Shown: positions 1 through 7,065, counted from the stretch's first letter. The stretch is 11,732 bases of DNA from Spirochaetales bacterium (GCA_031280945.1 JAITGB010000057.1:1-11732); one strand, 5' to 3'. The notes: generated from the sequence alone by a model not told the origin. Numbers and translations are program-made.

Positions 1-564
1 GCGCTGTTTATCGCAGGAGACCTGCTCAAAACCAAACTAATGTATATGCTCAACATGAACCGCATTGTTGAACATCTGTGTAAATTTATCGTATTGCAGG
101 AAACGGAACAGTTGGTCCCCATTTTTGACCCCAGCCGTAAAACCAGGTCCACCGGAAATATGCCTACCTGGTGGACATCAAAATACCGGGAGCCGCTCTC
201 AAAATCACACATCAGCCATTGCGTCTACGACAGCACATGGGAAGCCACCGAAGCCTATAAAATCGAAAAAAATTCCCGCGTAAGGGCCTTTGCCAAAAAC
301 GACCACCTTGGTTTTGGAATACTCTACACATTTGAAGGGGTTCCCCATTATTATTATCCTGACTTCCTCATAAAACTTGACAACGGTAAAACCCTGGTTT
401 TGGAAACCAAAGGACAGGACAGCGCCCTTGTCAAGGCGAAACGTTCCGCCCTTGAAGAATGGATCGGGGCCGTCAATTCCCTCAAAGAATACGGCGAATG
501 GGAGAACGATATTTCTTTTAATGTCGCCGATGTGGATGGGATAATCGGGAAACATAGTAAGTAA
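1..564 (+). CDS. Restriction helicase-nuclease, C-terminal part (type III Res-like, PD-(D/E)XK)
   Basis: The reading frame is open from the first base, so this is the 3' end of a longer gene whose start lies outside the window; the first internal ATG at 40 is not a convincing start. Counting from that ATG, the protein has the pattern KNDHLGFGI, then YPDFLIKL, a DNG turn and LETKGQD. This supplies the acidic and E-x-K residues (D108, E122, K124) of a PD-(D/E)XK nuclease core, followed by a K/A-rich helix and a WIGAVNSL segment. From family knowledge this arrangement closes large DEAD/DEAH-helicase restriction subunits of the type III Res-like (BPTD_3080-like) group, which cut foreign DNA. The helicase part is not visible. 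Base use (more A, C over G on the coding strand) differs from the G-rich plus strand after about 1900, which fits an acquired defence gene. The nuclease call is firm; the exact restriction type is inferred. Confidence 0.8.
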   Translation, partial: ALFIAGDLLKTKLMYMLNMNRIVEHLCKFIVLQETEQLVPIFDPSRKTRSTGNMPTWWTSKYREPLSKSHISHCVYDSTWEATEAYKIEKNSRVRAFAKNDHLGFGILYTFEGVPHYYYPDFLIKLDNGKTLVLETKGQDSALVKAKRSALEEWIGAVNSLKEYGEWENDISFNVADVDGIIGKHSK

Positions 565-626
565 AACAGGAAAAGAGTTTGGGCTGGAAGTCGAATTTGT
601 GCAAATAGAGTAGAGTAATTTGGAAG

Positions 627-732
627 CCCGGCAAAATCAGGGCAGGTGCTTTATAGAGCCAATGATGATATTCCGTAAGCTTCTAATGCTTCTGCGTTCT
701 TTTATGGTCTTGAGCGTTTCATTCGTATACAT
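627..732 (-). pseudogene. Nitroreductase remnant (internally deleted)
   Basis: From an ATG at 732 the minus strand reads MYTNETLKTIKERRSIRS, which matches the usual N-terminus of FMN-dependent nitroreductases (a TIKxRRSIR helix that binds the FMN phosphate). The frame then ends at 637. In a neighbouring frame the same stretch reads YKAPALILPG (about 627-654), which resembles the YxAPxLI strand found some 50 or more residues further on in intact nitroreductases. I read this as a gene with an internal deletion and frame change, with no C-terminal half left. It follows the flavodoxin-like gene and the DUF3795 remnant in the same direction, suggesting a former redox operon. The N-terminal match is short, so the family call is moderate; a functional product is very unlikely. 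The bases between the restriction gene stop (564) and this remnant hold nothing else I can identify. Confidence 0.5.
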
Positions 733-746
733 CAAACGCCTTCCTG

Positions 747-881
747 TTATGATAGATAATCTTTCGGCGGCTTGCATCTTCGCTTCAGGCCGAATCTTTC
801 CGCCCTTATAGCAATAAGCGCATACCCTCCGCAGGTTTTGCAGTAAGCGCCGCAGCATCCGATATGGGTTTTTTTGTCCAT
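747..881 (-). pseudogene. DUF3795-type cysteine protein remnant
   Basis: The ATG at 881 lies three bases after the stop of the flavodoxin-like gene. The 44-codon frame begins MDKKTHIGCCGAYCKTC, with cysteines 9, 10, 14 and 17. That is the characteristic start of small DUF3795 proteins, which carry several further Cys-x2-Cys motifs and probably bind metal. Here the frame leaves that pattern after residue 17 and stops early. The adjacent frame contains a second cysteine cluster (VCAYCYKGG), so one small insertion or deletion near 828-833 may have broken the gene. No role is established for the family. I am fairly confident of the N-terminal resemblance and less sure whether the short frame could still be expressed. 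Confidence 0.45.
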
Positions 882-884
882 GCG

Positions 885-1430
885 TTAGAATCCAATTTCG
901 CTGTTAGAAAAATCGGATTTATTCGCCTCGATGGCTTTATCAATAACGCCGATGATTGTTTGCGCGCTGTCCTGGGGATTGGCCGAAGCGGAGGTAATCG
1001 CGTTCACGCTGCCGTATCCCATCTGTGTGCCGCCGGAGGTGTTAAAGAGGAAAATCCTTTTATTTTCTGCCGTGCGCTTCAGGAAGGCTTCCACGTCAGG
1101 ATTCAGTTTATACATCTGGATTGCCGAGAAAAGTACGATATAATCCCATTCGCTGCTGTTTATATCCGGGAGGCTGCTTACGTCTACTACGGAAATGTAA
1201 ACATCTTTGCCGGCATAGTATTCCGCGATAATATCAAGCGTTTTTGTTTTATGACTTCTGCCTTGTGCGGCAATGAGAACATTTACTGCTGCTTCCGGCG
1301 TGTTGATACCAGAGGGTTTAAGTTTAGGCTGCCACGAATAGATTAAAAACCATATCCCGAAGCCTCCAGCCGCAATAAGGGCGGCTGAAGCGATTCCAAG
1401 AATCATTCTTTTTTTATTTTTGTTTTTCAT
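885..1430 (-). CDS. Membrane-anchored flavodoxin-fold protein
   Basis: This 181-residue protein has a basic start (MKNKNKKR), one membrane segment at about residues 9-31 and an extracytoplasmic or anchored domain. The domain follows the flavodoxin pattern: strand VNVLIAAQG (49-57), a helix with KTKTLDIIAEYYAG, strand VYISVVDVSSL, then DYIVLFSAIQMYKLNPDVEAFLKR (97 on) and IFLFNTSGG (126-134). The last two blocks resemble Flavodoxin_5-like proteins (DYDAVIIGSAIYxG, then ALFSxG). The phosphate-binding loop (AAQGRSHKTKT) is not the classical T/S-x-T-G-x-T form, so FMN binding is uncertain. A good ribosome site (AAGGAT, about seven bases before ATG) supports the start. Downstream lie the DUF3795 and nitroreductase remnants, pointing to a former redox group in which only this gene survives intact. 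The electron partner is unknown. Confidence 0.65.
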   Translation of the reverse strand: MKNKNKKRMILGIASAALIAAGGFGIWFLIYSWQPKLKPSGINTPEAAVNVLIAAQGRSHKTKTLDIIAEYYAGKDVYISVVDVSSLPDINSSEWDYIVLFSAIQMYKLNPDVEAFLKRTAENKRIFLFNTSGGTQMGYGSVNAITSASANPQDSAQTIIGVIDKAIEANKSDFSNSEIGF

Positions 1431-1469
1431 GTTTTATCCTTAAATTCCTCCATAATGCTCTTCGCGCTG

Positions 1470-1475
1470 ATTATA
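1470..1475 (-). promoter_or_regulatory. Possible -10 box for the flavodoxin-like gene
   Basis: The minus strand has a perfect TATAAT here, about 40 bases before the ATG at 1430. No good -35 box lies 16-18 bases upstream, so this is a weak assignment made from the -10 alone. Confidence 0.3.
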
Positions 1476-1554
1476 GCCGCCGGACGGGTTTTTGATATAG
1501 CTTGCCAAGGAATACTTCCGTACCGGCGTAAAGACCATGCTCAGCGAACCGTGC

Positions 1555-1860
1555 CGGAATGAGGAGCGGAAAGAGCGGTTTTCCGCCGCGCGAAGCGCGG
1601 CGCGGGGTTTACACCCCACCCGCCTGCGGCGGGCGGGCGGGGTGGTTGATGGTTTTTGTTGGGCCCTGGGCCGCGCAAGGGACTGGTCGCAATCCCTTTT
1701 GGGATTGCTGCTCGTCCATGCGTCCTGGATTGGAGGGGCATTGGTTCAACGGACCAATGCCCCGCAAAGCCCCCCTCAAAAACGCGATTAGGGCCACATC
1801 CACGCAGTGCTGGTATGACGCACTTAGCCTGATTGTGCGTATAGCTAAAATCCGCGTTTT
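1555..1860. other. Hairpin-rich gap without a convincing gene
   Basis: No frame in the stretch 1431-1902 looks like a protein; the open frames here are arginine- and proline-rich shadows. What it holds is a series of inverted repeats. They are CGCCGCGC-gaa-GCGCGGCG at 1584-1602; a nested stem with outer arms 1612-1617/1639-1644 and inner arms CCCGCC/GGCGGG at 1619-1633; GCAATCCC-tttt-GGGATTGC at 1689-1708; GGGGCATTGGT/ACCAATGCCCC with a 7-base loop at 1735-1763; and an outer stem AAAACGCGATT/AATCCGCGTTTT (1779-1789/1849-1860, one bulge) enclosing ACGCAC/GTGCGT at 1818-1840. Two short motifs shared with the repeats flanking secA also occur here: GGAGCGGAAAG near 1563 and GCGCAAGGGA near 1674. 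It may be a decayed or composite repeat element, or a structured RNA. The strand is undecided. Confidence 0.5.
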
Positions 1861-1873
1861 ATCGGGCTAAGGG

Positions 1874-1890
1874 TTTTTGCGGAGCAAAAA
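1874..1890. repeat. Short T/A hairpin after the DUF115 gene
   Basis: TTTTTGC-gga-GCAAAAA forms a perfect 7-base stem 12 bases beyond the stop of the minus-strand Maf-like gene. Its form (T-run arm, tiny loop, A-run arm) resembles the end hairpins of the two repeats around secA. It could act as a weak terminator, but there is no clean U-tract outside the stem. Confidence 0.4.
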
Positions 1891-1902
1891 GCGCCAAAAA
1901 TC

Positions 1903-3690
1903 TTAGTCTGTGAAATTTTCTTCCGCAGCGTTCTGGAGGAGGGACCTGTGGTACTCGGCTGATTCGCGGAGGGCTGTGTAGAGTTTCTCGGAGTTGTCTA
2001 GGGCGGCGTCCATGCCGGGGCTTTGAGATTCCGCGATTTCTTTGAGGGCGCCGGCGAGGAGGAATCCGGCTATGTCTTTGTTTTCGAGGTTTTGAATGTG
2101 TTTGTCTATGCGGTCGAGTTCGGCGAGCTGTGAGCGGGCGGCGGGGTTTTTTCTGAGGGAGGCGGTTATGCGAAGGCCGTCTGTGCAGAGTTTTTCGAGG
2201 CGGGAGAGTTCGCAAAAGAGCCGCGAGAGGGCGCCCTTGAAGCGTTCCGCGCTTACGGGGGCGGGGGCGTTTTCTTCGAGGGTGGTGAGGATATGGTCAA
2301 TTTCTTTTCTGCGCGGGGGGAGGGCGAGGAGGCTGCCTGTGTCCGTGAGGGTGTGGCCTTCTATTTTGGCTCCGCCGGGGGAGAGGTTTAAGGTTTGTAC
2401 GGCGGGCCAGCGTTTTGCCTGAATTTCAAACCACCAGATGTAGATTAACATTCGCATATCCGAGAGAACCTGTCCGCCGTTCATGCTGGGGACGAGGCGG
2501 GGGGCGGCGTCGTAGAGGTAGCGGCAGGACTGGGTTTCGCTGGGGGCGAGGCGGCTAGCGATATGGTAGGTTCTGTCTTCAAAGAAGCTGCCTTTACAGT
2601 GGGTGTTTTTTTGGGGAAAGCCGAGGTCAAGGCCGGCCATGATAATGGGGGCGCCTCCCGCAAGGCGGGCGAAGTCCCATGCGCTTGTGGCGACTGAGCC
2701 TCCGGCTCCGAGTTTTCCTTTGGAATCCGCGGCTTCTTCGAGGTAGCGGCCCAGGGGAAAGAGGGAGCCGCCGAGATAGGTTCTGTGGGGGAGGAGGCGG
2801 AAAATCCTGGGGTGGGTGGAGGATTCTGATATGAGGATTGTGCTGTTCTCTTCTACTCTGTCGAGGTGGCGGGTGTTCCAATACTGGGGGTCAACGACGA
2901 CGATAAAGTCGGGCTGTACTCCGGCCCGCAGGCACGCGGCGTAGCTTGTGTCAACGGCAACTGTAACGCATTTTTCGGCGAGGCTGGGGAGGTGGGGCAG
3001 GATTGCGTCAAGGCTGGGGCCGGCTGCGAGTACGAGAAAGGGGAAGCCCGCGAGGATTCCGGTGAGGCGGTTTACTCCGGGGCTTGCGGCGATGCGGGGT
3101 ATGTTGCGGGCGAGGTTGCGTACCCAGAGTCTGCCGAATCTTTTTAGGGTGTTGATGTTTATGTCTCTGCGGGAGGCGAGGCGGGAGAGGGTTTGGTCTA
3201 CTCTGCGGTAATACTCTTCGTTCTGGCTGTACACGGAGCGCAGGCGCAGGACCTGAAACTCTTCGTCTTCGGTTTCGGGGAGGCGCCCGGCGATGTGTTC
3301 GGGTTCTACGCCTATGAGGAGTTTGAGGTTTTTTTGGCGGAAGAGGTTTGTGTAGTCGCGCAGAAGCAGGGCCGCGTGCAGGAATGCGGGTTCGGGTTCG
3401 ATGACGATGGCGCGGCCCTGGGGGTTGGCCGCAAAAAAGGCTTCGATGTGGTAGGCGAGGCCGAAGCCGAAGATAATGAGCGGGGCCTGGCTTTTGGGCA
3501 GGGCTTCGATGAGGCGGGCGGCTTCTTTTTCCGGCGAAAACTTGCTGTGGAGGTACACTCCGTCCCGCGTGGCGGTTACAGAACCGCTGCCGGATACAAG
3601 GGGGGTGAGTTCTACGCGGTCCTTGAGGAGTGTTTCGGCGCCGCATCCTGATTCTTTGAGGGTCTGGAGGTTTTTTTCGAGAAAGCTCAT
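1903..3690 (-). CDS. Maf/DUF115 family protein (motility-associated glycosyltransferase-like)
   Basis: This 595-residue protein carries the MAF_flag10 (DUF115) pattern. After an N-terminal region with a Rossmann-like strand (PLIIFGFGLAYH, 70-81, and AIVIEPEP, 94-101) comes FLVLAAGPSLD (218-228), followed by TVAVDTSYAACLRAGVQPDFIVVVDPQ (243-269) and GGSVATSAWDF with IIMAGLDLGFP (330-359). From family knowledge, Maf proteins of this group transfer nonulosonic acid sugars, often to flagellin; the fold is shared with MptE-like pterin kinases, which is why annotations vary. The C-terminal third is helical and less conserved. The start overlaps the stop of the PBP gene in an ATGA arrangement, so the two are translationally coupled. 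Its coding strand is strikingly C-rich. The substrate cannot be read from sequence, and the envelope-operon context does not require flagellin as target. Confidence 0.8.
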   Translation of the reverse strand: MSFLEKNLQTLKESGCGAETLLKDRVELTPLVSGSGSVTATRDGVYLHSKFSPEKEAARLIEALPKSQAPLIIFGFGLAYHIEAFFAANPQGRAIVIEPEPAFLHAALLLRDYTNLFRQKNLKLLIGVEPEHIAGRLPETEDEEFQVLRLRSVYSQNEEYYRRVDQTLSRLASRRDININTLKRFGRLWVRNLARNIPRIAASPGVNRLTGILAGFPFLVLAAGPSLDAILPHLPSLAEKCVTVAVDTSYAACLRAGVQPDFIVVVDPQYWNTRHLDRVEENSTILISESSTHPRIFRLLPHRTYLGGSLFPLGRYLEEAADSKGKLGAGGSVATSAWDFARLAGGAPIIMAGLDLGFPQKNTHCKGSFFEDRTYHIASRLAPSETQSCRYLYDAAPRLVPSMNGGQVLSDMRMLIYIWWFEIQAKRWPAVQTLNLSPGGAKIEGHTLTDTGSLLALPPRRKEIDHILTTLEENAPAPVSAERFKGALSRLFCELSRLEKLCTDGLRITASLRKNPAARSQLAELDRIDKHIQNLENKDIAGFLLAGALKEIAESQSPGMDAALDNSEKLYTALRESAEYHRSLLQNAAEENFTD

Positions 3691-5537
3691 CGAAGCTCCA
3701 GGGTCAGCGTCATTCCTTCCCGAAAGGCTGTTCCTGGGGGGGGGCTTTGCCTGTAAACCCAGCCGGAGCCGTTTATAAAAACTTTTACGTCTTCGCGCTT
3801 CAAGAGGGGCTGGAGGGTGCGTTTGGCGTATCCGCGAAAGTCGGGAACTGTTGTTGTCATTTCGGGGAGGGCCATGCGGGGAACGAGAACTTTGCCGGAG
3901 TGGTCAACGAGTTTTTCTCCGGCGCGGCTTATTCCGAGGTAGGGTACGACGAAATTGGCTACTTCGTTGATGACGGGGGCGGCTATGCGGCCTCCTAGGT
4001 ATTCTTCTTTGGGGCTTTCAATAACGACGTAGGCTATGATGTGCGGGTCTTCGGTGGGAAAAAGCGCGAGGCAGGATGCGACGTAGTTGGTTTCGCTGTA
4101 CCTGCCTGTTTCGGGGTTAATGGTTTGGGCTGTGCCTGTTTTGGTGGAAATGCGTATGCCTTCAAGGGCTGCCCTTTTTCCTGTGCCGGTTTCCGTAACG
4201 GAGGCCATGTAGTTGACGATTGTGCGCGCTGTTGTCTGCGAGAGAAGCTGTTTGAGGGGCTCCCTGCCGTACTCTTTGACGAGTTTTCCGTCGGGCGTTA
4301 CGATTTTTTTTACGATGTGGGGCTGCAGGAGTACGCCTCCGTTTGCGAGGGTTGTCGCGGCTTTCATAATCTGCATGGCTGTTACGGATATTTCCTGTCC
4401 TATGGAAATGGTTGGCTTTGAGCGGAAGGACCAGCTTGAGGTGTCCCGCAAAAGGCCGCGTTCTTCTCCGTTTAAGGGTATGCCTGTGGTTTCACCGAAG
4501 CCGAAATGCTCCAGCATAAGGTGAAAGGAATCTATACTCATTGTGTCTGAGGCGTAGGCGGCTCCGGCGTTGCAGGAGAGGTTGAGAATCCTTTCAAGCG
4601 TTACGCTGCCGTGCCGCGCGAGGCAGTTTATGCGGATTTTTTTTCCGTCCCGCTGGGTTGTTTCGTAGTAGCCGTTACAGTAAAAGGCGCTGTCGGGCCG
4701 TATGCCGCCCATTTCCAGCGCGGAGGCCAGGGAAAAAACCTTGAAAACCGAGCCGGGTTCATAGAGGAGGGAAATGGGTTTGTTCTTGCGCATGGCGGGG
4801 GTCATGCTGGAGAGGGAATTGGGGTCGTAGTTGGGAACGGAGGCGTAGCCCAGTATTTCACCTGTTTTTGCCTCCATGACGAGTATCATAACGGAGTTGG
4901 CGTTGTGGGCTGCGAGCGTATTTGCGGCTATGTTTTCCATGGCGTGCTGCAGGGCAATATCAATGGTGAGGAAGACCTGATTTCCCAGAACAAGTTCCGT
5001 ATTCTGTCCCATGCCGGGGGGGGAAAGCTCCTGATTAAAGGTGTATTCAAGGCCGTCGAGGCCGATGTTGTCTGTCCCGACATAGCCTATGAGGTGGGAG
5101 GCGAGGGTTCTATTGGGGTAGTTTCTGCCGAACTCGGGTTCGAGGGAGATGCCTTCGACTTTTCCTTCGTTTATGAGGGACTGAACGCGGGTTGTTTCCG
5201 TGGGGCTTATTTTTCTTTTAATATAGAGGAACCCCTGATTCTGCTGAAATTTTTCCAGAAGCCTTTCGCCGTCCATGTCCAGGGCTTCGGCCAAAAGAGC
5301 GGCGGTTTCCGGCGGGTTTGTTACGTAGGGCATCCAGGCCGTAACGGAATTGAGTTTTGTCTGAATGGCGAGGATTCTGCCGTTCCTGTCGAGGAGGGGC
5401 CCTCTTTCCACGGCAGGCATGGCGATTTGGGAGGACAGGCCGGCTTCGGGACTTATCAGCATAATGGCCGCGTACCGCCCGAGGAGAATCGCTGTAAAGG
5501 CTGCGAGGACACCCAGAAAAATTCTAAACCGTATCAA
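3687..5537 (-). CDS. Class B penicillin-binding protein with C-terminal PASTA domain (FtsI/PBP2-like)
   Basis: This 616-residue transpeptidase cross-links peptidoglycan in the periplasm. It has an N-terminal membrane anchor (about 7-28) and a dimerisation-domain entry RGPLLDRNGRILA (45-57). The three active-site motifs are present: SVFK with nucleophile S263 and K266, SCN at 321-323, and KTG at 466-468. After the catalytic domain, VPDFRGY and the QSPPPGT stretch (about 564-603) form one PASTA domain, as in FtsI and SpoVD relatives. The start is TTG at 5537, chosen because GAGGTAGG, overlapping the lepB stop, sits at a suitable distance and the protein then begins directly before the anchor. 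It lies 10 bases after lepB and overlaps the Maf-like gene by 4 bases, so the three form one operon. Whether it serves division or elongation cannot be decided; no FtsW/RodA partner is in view. Confidence 0.93.
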   Translation of the reverse strand: MIRFRIFLGVLAAFTAILLGRYAAIMLISPEAGLSSQIAMPAVERGPLLDRNGRILAIQTKLNSVTAWMPYVTNPPETAALLAEALDMDGERLLEKFQQNQGFLYIKRKISPTETTRVQSLINEGKVEGISLEPEFGRNYPNRTLASHLIGYVGTDNIGLDGLEYTFNQELSPPGMGQNTELVLGNQVFLTIDIALQHAMENIAANTLAAHNANSVMILVMEAKTGEILGYASVPNYDPNSLSSMTPAMRKNKPISLLYEPGSVFKVFSLASALEMGGIRPDSAFYCNGYYETTQRDGKKIRINCLARHGSVTLERILNLSCNAGAAYASDTMSIDSFHLMLEHFGFGETTGIPLNGEERGLLRDTSSWSFRSKPTISIGQEISVTAMQIMKAATTLANGGVLLQPHIVKKIVTPDGKLVKEYGREPLKQLLSQTTARTIVNYMASVTETGTGKRAALEGIRISTKTGTAQTINPETGRYSETNYVASCLALFPTEDPHIIAYVVIESPKEEYLGGRIAAPVINEVANFVVPYLGISRAGEKLVDHSGKVLVPRMALPEMTTTVPDFRGYAKRTLQPLLKREDVKVFINGSGWVYRQSPPPGTAFREGMTLTLELR

Positions 5538-5547
5538 ACGCTGCTAC

Positions 5548-5955
5548 CTACCTCTGAATGGAGAGTACCACTTTTCCGGCTATTCTCTCAACAGGTATGG
5601 AGCCGTAAAGACGGGAGTCGATTGACTCAGGCGCGTTGTCGCCCTGGACAAAAACTCCCATGCCGGAAACGCTCCTGCAGCGTTTTATTTTGAAGCTGCC
5701 GTCCCAGGGGGCTTTGTATACGAGGATTTCCTGTTCGCGGGGAAGCCTCCAGCGCAGGAGATACTCGTTTGACCAGGGGCTGCGCAGGCCGTAGGCTGCC
5801 CTGTTAACGAGAATGATGCTTCCCGCAGGCAGGGCGGGTTCCATGGACTTTCCTTCCACCCGGAAGATGTCGAACACAAAGAGGCGCAGCGCGCAGCCTG
5901 TGAGAACGGCCAGGAAAGCGGGAAAAATAACGGCTCCGCTGATTTTTTGTTTCAT
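5548..5955 (-). CDS. lepB: Signal peptidase I (S26), short form
   Basis: This inner-membrane serine-lysine protease cleaves signal peptides from exported proteins. The 135-residue protein has one membrane segment (about 7-28), the serine box FRVEGKSMEP with catalytic S37, a box C strand (ILVNR), the lysine box FKIKRC with catalytic K91, and the terminal GDN...ESIDSRLYG box (105-118). All family boxes are present, although many homologues are longer (commonly 180-300 residues). The loss lies mainly between the lysine box and the GDN box and in the beta insertions. The ATG at 5955 is preceded by only a weak AAAGAAG ribosome site and a promoter whose -10 ends 11 bases away, so the leader is very short. 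It heads the operon with the PBP and Maf-like genes and is divergent from the M23 gene. Confidence 0.92.
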   Translation of the reverse strand: MKQKISGAVIFPAFLAVLTGCALRLFVFDIFRVEGKSMEPALPAGSIILVNRAAYGLRSPWSNEYLLRWRLPREQEILVYKAPWDGSFKIKRCRSVSGMGVFVQGDNAPESIDSRLYGSIPVERIAGKVVLSIQR

Positions 5956-5974
5956 CGCTTCTTTATACTATAAT
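5947..5974 (+). promoter_or_regulatory. Promoter for the LysM-M23 gene
   Basis: TTGTTT (5947-5952), a 16-base spacer and a perfect TATAAT (5969-5974) precede the ATG at 6010, giving a leader of about 30 bases. The -10 overlaps that of the opposing lepB promoter. The -35 match is partial. Confidence 0.55.
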
Positions 5975-5995
5975 ATGAGCCGTGTTTCTTGTCGA
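5967..5995 (-). promoter_or_regulatory. Promoter for the lepB operon
   Basis: On the minus strand TCGACA (5995-5990), a 17-base spacer and TATAGT (5972-5967) each match the sigma-70 consensus at five of six positions. Transcription would start about five bases before the lepB ATG, so the message would be almost leaderless. The -10 occupies nearly the same bases as the -10 of the divergent M23 promoter. Confidence 0.55.
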
Positions 5996-6009
5996 TAAGA
6001 TAGATAATT

Positions 6010-7041
6010 ATGATGTTCCAAGCTATTCAGCAAAAAAATCTTCTCCGCCGCAGGGCGGGAGAAGCGGTCGGCCTCCGCGGCCCTCAGGCGGGAAAGATTC
6101 AGATTCCCGCGAAATTTTTGAGGCGCTGCGCTTTGGGCGTGTTTTTGGGCTTTTTCCTGTATTTCGCGGCGGAAAGGCTTGTTCAGTATGTATGGCTGCA
6201 TACCTTGAGCGTTTTTATGCCGCAGGACATGGAGCTTGCTTCCCTGCTTGCTGGTTCTCCGGGCTCTCCGGTGGCGCCGCATGTGAGTGAGGGCTTTACC
6301 GGGGATGTGGGGTTTGAATCCCTCAGCCTGCGAAAGCACCGCGTGGAGGAGGGGGAGACCTTGTCGACCATAGCGGGCAAAGCGGGCATCAGCATAGACA
6401 CGGTTATCAGCTTTAACCGTATCAATGACGCGCGCCGTATTTTCGTGGGAACGGAACTCAGCCTGCCCAATCAGAACGGTGTGCTGTATACCGTGCATAG
6501 GGGGGATTCCCTGGGTTCCATAGCGCGGGAGTTTTCGGTGAGGACTGAGGCCCTTGCCGACGTAAACAGTCTGGAAACGGCTACGATTCACCCTGGGCAG
6601 GCGCTTTTTATTCCCGGAGCGCGGCTCAAGCCGCTTGAACTGAAAAAGATTCTGGGGGAGCTTTTCATTTACCCCACAACGGGCAGGCTTACCTCACGGT
6701 TCGGCGTACGCAACGACCCCTTTACCGGGGTGAGGAGGCATCACAATGGCATAGATTTGGCTGCTCCTCTGGGAACGCCTGTTGTCGCGGCTATGGCGGG
6801 AAAGGTTGCCAAGGTAGGAGTGGATGCTACCTACGGGAAGTACATTATTCTTGTTCATCCGTCGGGATACCAGACATGGTACGCCCATCTTAACAGGAGC
6901 CATATCCAGCAGGGGAAAAACGTTGCTCAGGGCGAGCAGATTGGCGAAGTGGGAGATACGGGTTATTCCACGGGGCCTCACCTGCATTTTTCGGTGTTTA
7001 AGGATAATAGTCCTATAGACCCGTTTAAGTTTTTACGATAA
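6010..7041 (+). CDS. Membrane-anchored LysM-M23 peptidoglycan endopeptidase
   Basis: This 343-residue protein is predicted to bind and cut peptidoglycan cross-bridges in the periplasm. A basic cytoplasmic start of about 40 residues precedes one membrane segment (41-58, without a signal cleavage site). Two LysM domains follow (about 110-153, HRVEEGETLSTIAGKAGIS..., and 160-202, YTVHRGDSLGSIAREF). The C-terminal M23 (LytM/NlpD type) domain starts at SRFGVRNDPFTG. It keeps the zinc and catalytic residues: HNGID (H245, D249), YAHL (H293) and GPHLHF (H324, H326), so it looks active rather than an EnvC/NlpD-style activator. ATG codons at 6010 and 6013 are both possible; an in-frame stop at 6001 excludes an earlier start, and the ribosome site is weak. 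It is divergent from lepB and followed after 24 bases by a small gene. The family call is secure. Confidence 0.93.
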   Translation: MMFQAIQQKNLLRRRAGEAVGLRGPQAGKIQIPAKFLRRCALGVFLGFFLYFAAERLVQYVWLHTLSVFMPQDMELASLLAGSPGSPVAPHVSEGFTGDVGFESLSLRKHRVEEGETLSTIAGKAGISIDTVISFNRINDARRIFVGTELSLPNQNGVLYTVHRGDSLGSIAREFSVRTEALADVNSLETATIHPGQALFIPGARLKPLELKKILGELFIYPTTGRLTSRFGVRNDPFTGVRRHHNGIDLAAPLGTPVVAAMAGKVAKVGVDATYGKYIILVHPSGYQTWYAHLNRSHIQQGKNVAQGEQIGEVGDTGYSTGPHLHFSVFKDNSPIDPFKFLR

Positions 7042-7065
7042 AAATACTTTGTACCGGGGGAAGGA

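Noticed and set aside
864..1346. 160-codon plus-strand frame
   Set aside because: It is the shadow of the flavodoxin-fold gene, which has a better start, membrane segment and fold pattern.
1537..1870. Overlapping short frames on both strands in the left gap
   Set aside because: Their residues are dictated by GC hairpins and R/P/A repeats; there is no ribosome site and no protein-like pattern.
1555..1890. CRISPR array
   Set aside because: The hairpins differ in sequence and spacing; there are no regular direct repeats with unique spacers.
4611..5693. 360-codon open frame on the plus strand
   Set aside because: It lies opposite the PBP and lepB genes, has no recognisable domain, and exists because the C-rich coding strand leaves few stops on the other side.
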